Source: JBAXPW01 sp037132015
GTDB taxonomy: Bacteria > Patescibacteriota > Microgenomatia > UBA1406 > GWC2-37-13
Direction of reading: 5' to 3'
Assembly: GCA_037132015.1 (NCBI GenBank)
Contig: JBAXPW010000023.1
Span: 1 to 20,623 of the forward strand
Length of the DNA stretch: 20,623 nucleotides
The notes below the pieces were generated by a model. The model searched no databases. It saw nothing but the letters and a program-made list of their open reading frames with translations, and was not told the origin of the DNA. The position numbers were made by a program, and so were the translations under genes. Of this stretch, positions 7,879 through 13,427 are shown piece after piece (positions within the stretch are counted from its first letter, which is position 1; the number at the start of each line of letters is the position of its first letter).

Positions 7879-8568
7879 ATGCAAATAAATCCAAATATCG
7901 TTGTTATCGAAGCAATGCCGGGAGTAGGTGGTGATGAATCCAAAATCTGGATGAAGGAACTTCTTTTGTCTTACATTCGTTATGCAGAGAAAAAAAACTA
8001 TAAATATAACTATATAGACGACACTATCATTCGTATCATTGGTGAAAACGCATTTAAGGCATATAAAAATGAAACAGGCGTTCATCGAGTGCAACGCATA
8101 CCCTCAACAGAACGAAAAGGACGCGTACACACCTCTACTTGTGTTATCCTCGTTATTCCACAAGTAACCAAATCAGATGTTCACATCGCTCCTACAGACG
8201 TCGAATGGCAGTTTTATCGCGCAGGTGGTCATGGAGGCCAAAATGTAAACAAAGTTTCAACGGCGGTGCGACTCACACACAAAGCAACTGGAATAGTCGT
8301 AACTGCCAGTCGAGAACGGTATCAAGAGGCAAATCGTAATATCGCTATGGATTTACTTCTTGGAAAGTTGTATCAACTTGAAGAAGAAAAAAAACAGGGT
8401 GTCATGAATTCATTTGTAAAAAACGTTGGGACAGGGGAGAGATCTGATAAAATCAGAACATACAATTTTCCTCAAGATCGGCTTACCGATCATCGTGTGA
8501 ACAAAAGTTACTTTAATCTAGAAAAAATCATTTCAGAAGGAAAGTGGGAAAAAGTTTTTGAGAGTTAA
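7879..8568 (+). CDS. prfA: RF1-type peptide chain release factor lacking domain 1
   Basis: The product is a class I release factor that ends translation by triggering peptidyl-tRNA hydrolysis on the ribosome. It is 229 aa, against about 360 for RF1. It starts at the PCRF-like region (NIVVIEAMPGVGGDES), so the helical first domain is missing, and no fragment of it lies upstream. The catalytic GGQ is at 119-121 in GGHGGQNVNK, with His where most factors have Ala. The stop-codon reading tripeptide is P75-S-T77 in RIPSTERKGRVHTS, close to the PxT of RF1 (PAT) and unlike SPF of RF2. RTYNFPQDRLTDHRVN is also the RF1 form. RF1 reads UAA and UAG. The neighbouring rpmE supports prfA, since rpmE and prfA are often adjacent. 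RF-H is a less likely alternative because the RF1 decoding features are kept. Confidence 0.85.
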   Translation: MQINPNIVVIEAMPGVGGDESKIWMKELLLSYIRYAEKKNYKYNYIDDTIIRIIGENAFKAYKNETGVHRVQRIPSTERKGRVHTSTCVILVIPQVTKSDVHIAPTDVEWQFYRAGGHGGQNVNKVSTAVRLTHKATGIVVTASRERYQEANRNIAMDLLLGKLYQLEEEKKQGVMNSFVKNVGTGERSDKIRTYNFPQDRLTDHRVNKSYFNLEKIISEGKWEKVFES

Positions 8569-8589
8569 TGATTCATTTTTTTATTGTTG

Positions 8590-8619
8590 TTGCGTAAAGT
8601 GCATAGCATCTGATATAAT
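8590..8619 (+). promoter_or_regulatory. Promoter of rpmE
   Basis: TTGCGT (8590-8595), an 18-base spacer and TGA-TATAAT (8611-8619) form an extended -10 promoter, giving a leader of about 19 bases that has no ribosome binding site. Confidence 0.65.
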
Positions 8620-8644
8620 TAAACGTTAAGTTTTAAATACTACC

Positions 8645-8944
8645 ATGAAACCAAACATTCACCCAACATATCAAACTGATGTCAAAGTTATCTGCTCATG
8701 CGGTAACTCTTTTATTACAGGTTCTATCAAAGGACCAATTCACGTAGAAGTTTGTAATAAGTGTCATCCATTTTATACAGGTGAACAACGTTTCGTTGAT
8801 TCAAAAGGTCGTGTCGAAAACTTCCAAAAGAAAATTCAAGCAGCAGAACAAATGAAAACCGTCATAAAAGCCCGAAAAGAGAAAAAAATATCGAAACAGG
8901 ATCCAAAAACAAAATCACTCAAAGAACTCTTAGGAGCAATTTAA
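8645..8944 (+). CDS. rpmE: Large ribosomal subunit protein L31 (bL31, zinc-binding type)
   Basis: L31 bridges the two ribosomal subunits. MKPNIHPTYQTDVKVICSCG is the characteristic N-terminus. Cysteines at 17, 19, 37 and 40 (CSC and CNKC) are the zinc ligands of the C+ form, and HPFYTG closes the conserved domain. At 99 aa it is longer than the usual ~70, because of a basic C-terminal tail (residues ~65-99, KARKEKKISKQDPKTKS). It has its own promoter and sits between the release factor gene and the L10 operon. Confidence 0.97.
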   Translation: MKPNIHPTYQTDVKVICSCGNSFITGSIKGPIHVEVCNKCHPFYTGEQRFVDSKGRVENFQKKIQAAEQMKTVIKARKEKKISKQDPKTKSLKELLGAI

Positions 8945-8973
8945 AAATGTATTTAGATTTTTATAGAATCCAC

Positions 8974-9001
8974 TTGCACAATAGTGTATTTTTGGTATAA
9001 T
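8974..9001 (+). promoter_or_regulatory. Promoter of the rplJ-rplL operon
   Basis: TTGCAC (8974-8979), a 16-base spacer and TGG-TATAAT (8993-9001) make an extended -10 promoter. Transcription should begin near 9008. Confidence 0.75.
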
Positions 9002-9007
9002 GGACTG

Positions 9008-9097
9008 ATCACCAAGACTTCGGGTTTCCCAATGGAGATAAAACTTTTTATTAGTTTCCTGAAGAATTTCGACTTCGTGTCGAAAAAGTGAAAATAT
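9008..9097 (+). promoter_or_regulatory. Structured rplJ leader, candidate L10-responsive autoregulatory RNA
   Basis: The roughly 90-base leader can form a 7-bp stem, CTTCGGG (9018-9024) with CCTGAAG (9058-9064, one G-U pair). It is followed by a perfect 7-bp hairpin, TTTCGAC/GTCGAAA (9067-9085), with a UUCGU loop just before the start codon. In many bacteria L10 or the L10-L12 complex binds the rplJ leader and represses translation. Position and architecture fit that role, but I did not match the known L10-leader consensus base by base. Confidence 0.5.
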
Positions 9098-9634
9098 ATG
9101 GCAAACACTCAGAAAAAAGAGCAGGTATCTGCTTTACAACAATTCTTGTCCGATTCTGTTAATTTTACTCTCGTTAAATACGATAAAACACCTCATGTAA
9201 CAATGGAGGGATTAAGAAAAAATCTCAAACAAAAGGGAGCATCTTTGCAAGTCTTAAAAAATACCTTATTTGAAAAAACTATAAATATAGTCGCATCATC
9301 AAATATTGTAAATAAAGATCTAAAAAAAATCGCAAAAGTTGTAGGAAATAATGGAATCATTGGTATGGGGAAAAATTGGGGTGATTCACTTAAAGCGCTT
9401 CAAGAATTTACGAATAAGGACAAGAGTATTTCATTTGGTCCTGCATTCTTTGACGGAATTGTATATGATGCAAATCAAGTGGTGCGCATCGCAGATTTAC
9501 CAGCACGACCACAACTCGTCGCAAAGTTGCTTGGAACAATGAAAAGTCCTATGCATAGTATGGTTCGTTCGCTCAAATTTCACCAACAGCAATTCGTTTT
9601 TATACTTTCACAAGCAAGTCAAAAGACGAGTTAA
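9098..9634 (+). CDS. rplJ: Large ribosomal subunit protein L10 (uL10)
   Basis: L10 anchors the L7/L12 stalk to 23S rRNA and recruits translation GTPases. The 178-aa product has normal length. It shows the expected N-terminal RNA-binding domain (LKQKGASLQVLKNTLFEKTI, with the conserved KNTL) and the LPARPQLVAKLLGTMKSPMHSMVRSL segment typical of the family. The C-terminal helix that binds L12 dimers is short. It is followed after 36 bases by rplL, the standard stalk operon order. The ATG follows the leader hairpin by 12 bases with no strong Shine-Dalgarno sequence. Confidence 0.96.
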   Translation: MANTQKKEQVSALQQFLSDSVNFTLVKYDKTPHVTMEGLRKNLKQKGASLQVLKNTLFEKTINIVASSNIVNKDLKKIAKVVGNNGIIGMGKNWGDSLKALQEFTNKDKSISFGPAFFDGIVYDANQVVRIADLPARPQLVAKLLGTMKSPMHSMVRSLKFHQQQFVFILSQASQKTS

Positions 9635-9670
9635 TAGTGAGTAGTTAATTATTATTTTAAATTTTATAGT

Positions 9671-10063
9671 ATGGCAGACGTCCAACTTTCAGATAAGTTA
9701 CAAAAAATCGCACAGGAAATCGAAACACTTAGTGTTATCGAAATGGCAGATCTTTCCAAATACCTCGAAGAAAAATTTGGAGTATCCGCAGCACCTATGG
9801 CTATGGCAGTGGCACCAGCAGGCGCAGTAGCAGCACCAGTTGAAGAAAAAACAACATTTACCGTTGTTATTACATCAGCAGGAGAAAATAAACTTGGTGT
9901 CATCAAAATCGTTCGTGAAATCCAACCAAGTCTTGGACTTATGGAAGCAAAGAAACTCGTTGAATCAGCACCAAAGGAATTATTGGTAGATGTTAAAAAA
10001 GATCAGGCAGAAGAAGCAAAGAAAAAACTTGAAACTGCAGGAGCAAAAGTAGAATTAAAATAA
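9671..10063 (+). CDS. rplL: Large ribosomal subunit protein L7/L12 (bL12)
   Basis: This is the multicopy stalk protein that contacts elongation factors. It has an N-terminal dimerisation helix pair (residues ~1-38, ending YLEEKFGVSAA), an Ala/Pro/Val hinge (~40-57), and the C-terminal domain with EKTTFTVVITSAGENKLGVIKIVREIQPSLGL and EAKKLVESAPKELL. The length of 130 aa is normal. It is the last gene of the operon: a strong terminator follows, and rpoB, the frequent neighbour elsewhere, is not here. Confidence 0.98.
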   Translation: MADVQLSDKLQKIAQEIETLSVIEMADLSKYLEEKFGVSAAPMAMAVAPAGAVAAPVEEKTTFTVVITSAGENKLGVIKIVREIQPSLGLMEAKKLVESAPKELLVDVKKDQAEEAKKKLETAGAKVELK

Positions 10064-10092
10064 TTTCTGAATTTTTCAGTATATTGTTTATG

Positions 10093-10135
10093 GGTGTGGC
10101 ACAAAGGGGAAACTCTCAACGCCACACCTTTTTTT
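10093..10135 (+). terminator. Rho-independent terminator of rplJ-rplL
   Basis: GGTGTGGC (10093-10100) pairs perfectly with GCCACACC (10121-10128) across a 20-base loop and is followed by seven T. It is the clearest intrinsic terminator in the window. Confidence 0.92.
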
Positions 10136-10171
10136 ATAATTTTCAATTTCTTTATTTTTTACTCCATTTAA

Positions 10172-10200
10172 TTGACAAGCCTTAAAATTTCTAGTAGAAT
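10172..10200 (+). promoter_or_regulatory. Promoter of gyrB
   Basis: A perfect TTGACA (10172-10177), a 17-base spacer and TAGAAT (10195-10200) form the strongest promoter in the window. The predicted start is 10206-10208. Confidence 0.85.
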
Positions 10201-10206
10201 GTAGCG

Positions 10207-10304
10207 TCTGAGGTGATCGTAATCTCTCTCAAATATCTATTTTGAGAACATTACATAAGAGTTATTTAGATTGATACAACAATGTATCCCTCAGTTTCTT
10301 CACT
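10207..10304 (+). ncRNA. Candidate three-way-junction leader RNA of gyrB
   Basis: The leader folds on paper into a closed structure that begins at the predicted transcription start. P1 is CTGAGG (10208-10213) with CCTCAG (10289-10294). P2 is AATCT (10221-10225) with AGATT (10268-10272), and it encloses hairpin P2a, TCTCAAA/TTTGAGA (10227-10233 with 10241-10247). P3 is GATACA-ACAA-TGTATC (10273-10288). P2, P3 and P1 follow one another with no unpaired base on the 3' side, which favours coaxial stacking. Ten bases separate P1 from the gyrB ATG. I recognise no known riboswitch. Function is inferred from structure and position only. Confidence 0.5.
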
Positions 10305-12242
10305 ATGACAGATAACGCATACACGGGTGAGTCAATAGTTGTTCTCGAAGGACTCGAACCAGTACGAAAACGTCCAGCGATGTATATTGGTTCAACCTCA
10401 CAGGTTGGTGTTAATCACTGCTTAAATGAGATAGTAGACAACTCAATTGATGAAGCTCTTGCAGGATTTGCTTCACAAATTTATGTGCGTATACAAGACG
10501 ATGGCTACATGACCGTGTTTGATAATGGTCGTGGAATTCCAGTAGATCTCGTACCTAATTACAACATCTCCGCACTTGAAATGGTTATGACCAAATTACA
10601 CGCAGGTGGTAAATTTGGACAAGGCGCATACAAAGTATCAGGAGGTCTTCACGGAGTAGGAGCATCTGTTGTGAATGCACTTTCAACACATGTCATTGTT
10701 GAAATCTTACGAGAAGGGCAATTTTATCGTCAAGAATATCATCAAGGAATACCTGAATATAAAGTCAAAAAAGTAGACAAAAGTATGCTTAATTTTCCCT
10801 TTAAAAGAGGTACTGCTACTTCATTTGTTCTAGACCCTGAAATTTTTAAAGAGACAACAGAGATAAGTTATACCAATCTCAAAAAACAAGTCAAAGAAAA
10901 AGCATATCTTATTCCAAAAGTATATTTTAAAATTGAAAATTTCAAACAAAAGGAAAAACTCGCATATTATTTCGATGGAGGAATTATCTCACTTTTAAAC
11001 GATGTGAATAGAGATAAAAAGGTTCTCCATGATGTAATATTTATCCGCAAACAAGCAGAAGATAAGGAAATAGAAGTAGGTATACAGTACAACGATTCTA
11101 TCAACGAACATGTTCACTCATTCGTGAACGTCATCAACACACACGAAGGCGGAACACATCTCACAGGATTTAGAACCGCTTTAACAAAAGCTTTAAATAC
11201 GTACGCAAAAAAAATTCTCTCAGAAAAAGACTATCAAGAAGGATTTAGCGGAGAAGATGCAAAAGAAGGTCTTGCTGCAGTCGTTTATGTAAAAATGCCT
11301 TCAAACAATCTTCAATTTGAAGGTCAAACAAAGACAAAACTCGGCAATTCAGAACTTCAGCCTTTTGTACAAGGCGCTGTTACTGAATATCTCGATGTCT
11401 ACTTTGAAGAACATCCAAAGGTCGCAAAAGAAATTTTAGGCAAGATTTTACTCGCACAAAAAGCAAGACTCGCTGCAAAAGCAGCAAAAGAAGCGGTGAT
11501 GCGCAAAGGCGCTTTAGAAGGAGCTAGTCTTCCGGGTAAATTAGCAGATTGTCAGGAAAAAGATGCTTCCCGTTCGGAACTTTATATTGTAGAAGGAGAC
11601 TCAGCAGGAGGTTCTGCAAAACAGGGGAGAGATCGTCGTTTTCAAGCTATCTTGCCATTACGAGGTAAAATTTTGAATACTGAACGTGCATACCTTGATA
11701 AGGTTTTGTCTTTTAAGGAACTTAAAGATCTTGTGATAGCACTGGGCATGGGAATAGGAGAAAATGTTGATTACGCAAAACTTCGCTATCATAAAATTGT
11801 TATCATGACAGATGCAGATGTAGACGGAGCGCATATACGAACTCTTATTCTCACATTCTTTTTCCGTCATTTGCCAGATATCGTAAGAAAAGGACATGTT
11901 TTTATTGCTCAACCACCACTCTTCAAAGTACAATCAGGAAAAACTGCTAAATATGCATTTTCTGACGAAGAACGAGATAAAATAATTAAATCAATCAATA
12001 CAAACGCAAAAGAAGGAACAACACCAAATATAATCATTCAACGATATAAAGGTCTGGGAGAAATGAATCCAGAACAACTGTGGGAAACAACCATGAATCC
12101 TCAAAACAGAGCGATGAAGCAAGTTTCGGTACTTGATACAGAAGAAGCAGATAAAGTATTTGATATGTTGATGGGTGAAGAAGTCCCCCCAAGAAAAAAG
12201 TTTATTGTTACTCATGCAAAAATGGCAAACCTAGACATCTAA
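10305..12242 (+). CDS. gyrB: DNA gyrase subunit B
   Basis: GyrB is the ATPase subunit of gyrase, which introduces negative supercoils into DNA. The 645-aa product has the GHKL ATPase domain with E42 as the predicted base and N46 (NEIVDNSIDEA), DNGRGIP at 73-79 and the lid GGLHGVGASVVNALS. The TOPRIM domain shows ELYIVEGDSAGGSAKQGRD and DADVDGAHI, and the C-terminal tail shows QRYKGLGEMNPEQLW. Its length is typical of the short GyrB type without the E. coli insertion. It is transcribed alone from a strong promoter with a structured leader. gyrA lies about 1.2 kb downstream, separated by ppa and a repeat-flanked small gene. Confidence 0.99.
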   Translation: MTDNAYTGESIVVLEGLEPVRKRPAMYIGSTSQVGVNHCLNEIVDNSIDEALAGFASQIYVRIQDDGYMTVFDNGRGIPVDLVPNYNISALEMVMTKLHAGGKFGQGAYKVSGGLHGVGASVVNALSTHVIVEILREGQFYRQEYHQGIPEYKVKKVDKSMLNFPFKRGTATSFVLDPEIFKETTEISYTNLKKQVKEKAYLIPKVYFKIENFKQKEKLAYYFDGGIISLLNDVNRDKKVLHDVIFIRKQAEDKEIEVGIQYNDSINEHVHSFVNVINTHEGGTHLTGFRTALTKALNTYAKKILSEKDYQEGFSGEDAKEGLAAVVYVKMPSNNLQFEGQTKTKLGNSELQPFVQGAVTEYLDVYFEEHPKVAKEILGKILLAQKARLAAKAAKEAVMRKGALEGASLPGKLADCQEKDASRSELYIVEGDSAGGSAKQGRDRRFQAILPLRGKILNTERAYLDKVLSFKELKDLVIALGMGIGENVDYAKLRYHKIVIMTDADVDGAHIRTLILTFFFRHLPDIVRKGHVFIAQPPLFKVQSGKTAKYAFSDEERDKIIKSINTNAKEGTTPNIIIQRYKGLGEMNPEQLWETTMNPQNRAMKQVSVLDTEEADKVFDMLMGEEVPPRKKFIVTHAKMANLDI

Positions 12243-12270
12243 GGAAGTTATAAAGTTATAAGTACTATTT

Positions 12271-12347
12271 TGTCATTCCTGCGAAGGCAGGAATCCATTC
12301 GCTTGAGTTATTTCAACCATAGATCCCGAAACAAGTTCGGGATGACA
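12271..12347. repeat. BIME-like REP pair: two hairpins with inverted TGTCAT ends
   Basis: Hairpin 1 is ATTCCTGC-GAAG-GCAGGAAT (12275-12294) and hairpin 2 is ATCCCGAA-ACAAG-TTCGGGAT (12323-12343). The outer ends, TGTCATTCC (12271-12279) and GGGATGACA (12339-12347), are inverted with one mismatch. Sequences of this type are widespread REP-like or MITE elements in bacteria. It is unlike the palindromes at the RAYT gene, so a different enzyme would move it. Confidence 0.8.
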
Positions 12348-12379
12348 ATCTAGAAATTTTATTTATATTTGTAATTCGC

Positions 12380-12402
12380 TTGCCTGCCGAATCGGTGGGT
12401 AA
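12380..12402. repeat. Additional imperfect hairpin before ppa
   Basis: TTGCCTGCCGA and ATCGGTGGGTAA can fold as a stem with several G-U pairs. No T-tract follows. It may be the remnant of another REP-type element and marks the gyrB-ppa gap as a repeat insertion site. Confidence 0.45.
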
Positions 12403-12418
12403 TTATTAGTTTCTAATT

Positions 12419-12424
12419 TATAAT
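12419..12424 (+). promoter_or_regulatory. -10 element of ppa
   Basis: A perfect TATAAT ends 4 bases before the ATG at 12429, so the transcript would have essentially no leader. No clear -35 box is visible. Confidence 0.5.
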
Positions 12425-12428
12425 AAAT

Positions 12429-12941
12429 ATGGATATCACAAAATTATCTCCAGGAAAAAATCCACCAGAAATCATTAACGTTGTTATCGAAATCCCACAA
12501 GGCTCTCACATTAAATATGAGATGGATAAAGATTCGGGATTTATCGTCGTTGACCGATTTGCTTTTACAACAATGGGGTATCCATTTAATTATGGATTTA
12601 TTCCAAACACAATGGCTGAAGATGGAGATCCAGTTGATGTATTAGTCATCTCTACGTATCCAGTCGACCCCGGTTGTGTAATTGCTGTTCGACCTATTGG
12701 TATGCTCGAAATGGAAGATGAAGAAGGAATCGATACAAAAATTTTAGCAGTACCAATTGAAAAAGTTGATCCATTTTTAGCACATATCAAAGACATTGGA
12801 GATGTTCCAGAAGCCGATAAGAACAAGGTGAGACACTTTTTTGAACATTATAAAGATCTTGAAAAAGGAAAATGGGTAAAATTAAAGGAATTTTTAGGAA
12901 AAGATAAAGCAATCGCAGATATAAGGAAAGGGATGAAATAA
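12429..12941 (+). CDS. ppa: Inorganic pyrophosphatase (family I)
   Basis: This cytoplasmic enzyme hydrolyses pyrophosphate to two phosphates and pulls biosynthetic reactions forward. The 170-aa product has the standard start (PGKNPPEIINVVIEIPQGSHIKYE) and the metal-binding signature D65-G-D-P-V-D70, preceded by YPFNYGFIPNT. The length is normal for bacterial family I enzymes. The start is fixed by homology at ATG 12429, directly after a -10 box. It stands alone between repeat elements. Confidence 0.98.
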   Translation: MDITKLSPGKNPPEIINVVIEIPQGSHIKYEMDKDSGFIVVDRFAFTTMGYPFNYGFIPNTMAEDGDPVDVLVISTYPVDPGCVIAVRPIGMLEMEDEEGIDTKILAVPIEKVDPFLAHIKDIGDVPEADKNKVRHFFEHYKDLEKGKWVKLKEFLGKDKAIADIRKGMK

Positions 12942-12942
12942 G

Positions 12943-12978
12943 AGTCTAAAAGTCAAAAGTCCAAAGTTTAAAGTTAAA
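12943..12978. repeat. Left heptad array (AGTCTAA-type), five units
   Basis: Units AGTCTAA, AGTCAAA, AGTCCAA, AGTTTAA and AGTTAAA start at 12943, 12951, 12958, 12965 and 12972, with a period of 7 (one step of 8). They begin right after the ppa stop. The unit is the reverse complement of the array on the other side of the next gene. Confidence 0.75.
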
Positions 12979-12981
12979 ATA

Positions 12982-12987
12982 TATAAT
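12982..12987 (+). promoter_or_regulatory. -10 element of the four-helix-bundle gene
   Basis: A perfect TATAAT ends 7 bases before ATG 12995, placing the predicted transcription start at or one base before the start codon. It lies between the heptad array and the gene, as if the gene and its promoter had arrived together. Confidence 0.55.
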
Positions 12988-12994
12988 TAACTTT

Positions 12995-13345
12995 ATGAAG
13001 ATAAATAACTTTGAAGAATTAGTTGTTTGGCAAAAGGCAAGAGAATTAACATTAGAAATCTATACTATCTTTTCAACTATAAAGGATTATGGATTTAAGG
13101 ACCAAATTCAAAGAGCAAGTATCTCTGTTATGAATAACATAGCTGAGGGATTTGAAAGAAAAGGTGATAAAGAATTTTCAAGATTTTTATTTATAGCAAA
13201 AGGATCTATTGCAGAAGTAAGATCTATGCTCTATGTTTCTAAAGATATGAATTATATTTCAGAATCTATTTTTAATAAATTGCAATCAAAATCCATTGAG
13301 ATCTCACGAATGACTTATGGACTAATTAAATCAATTAATAATTAA
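12995..13345 (+). CDS. Four-helix-bundle protein of the S23 / intervening-sequence family (TIGR02436 type)
   Basis: Members of this family were first seen inside intervening sequences of 23S rRNA genes, and a related fold occurs as Avd in diversity-generating retroelements. Their biochemical role is unknown. The 116-aa product has the diagnostic motifs FEELVVWQKARELTLEIY at the N-terminus, QIQRASISVMNNIAEGFERK in the middle, and FSRFLFIAKGSIAEVRSMLY. The length is normal. No reverse transcriptase, template repeat or rRNA is nearby, so this is a solitary copy. Tandem heptad arrays in opposite orientation bracket it, and it separates ppa from gyrA, which suggests insertion as a unit. Confidence 0.93.
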   Translation: MKINNFEELVVWQKARELTLEIYTIFSTIKDYGFKDQIQRASISVMNNIAEGFERKGDKEFSRFLFIAKGSIAEVRSMLYVSKDMNYISESIFNKLQSKSIEISRMTYGLIKSINN

Positions 13346-13354
13346 GTAAGTTTT

Positions 13355-13418
13355 GACTATAGACTTAAAACTTTATGACTTTAGACTTTAGACTTTAGAC
13401 TTTACACTTTAGACTATT
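13355..13418. repeat. Right heptad array (GACTTTA-type), about nine units
   Basis: Units start at 13355 (GACTATA), 13362, 13369, then, after one extra T, at 13377, 13384, 13391 and 13398 (four exact GACTTTA), 13405 (CACTTTA) and 13412 (GACTATT). The array is the inverse of the left one and ends 9 bases before the gyrA start. Confidence 0.88.
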
Positions 13419-13427
13419 TACACACCT

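Noticed and set aside
9635..9670. Separate promoter for rplL
   Set aside because: TATAGT ends only two bases before the start, and the stalk genes are normally cotranscribed.
10207..10304. TPP riboswitch, because of a CTGAG sequence
   Set aside because: The other conserved TPP elements are missing, the helix layout differs and gyrB is not a thiamine gene.
12995..13345. Avd gene of a diversity-generating retroelement
   Set aside because: No reverse transcriptase and no template/variable repeat pair lie in the window. The sequence fits the solitary S23-type family.
13355..13418. CRISPR array
   Set aside because: The repeat is a 7-bp tandem without spacers, and no cas gene is present.
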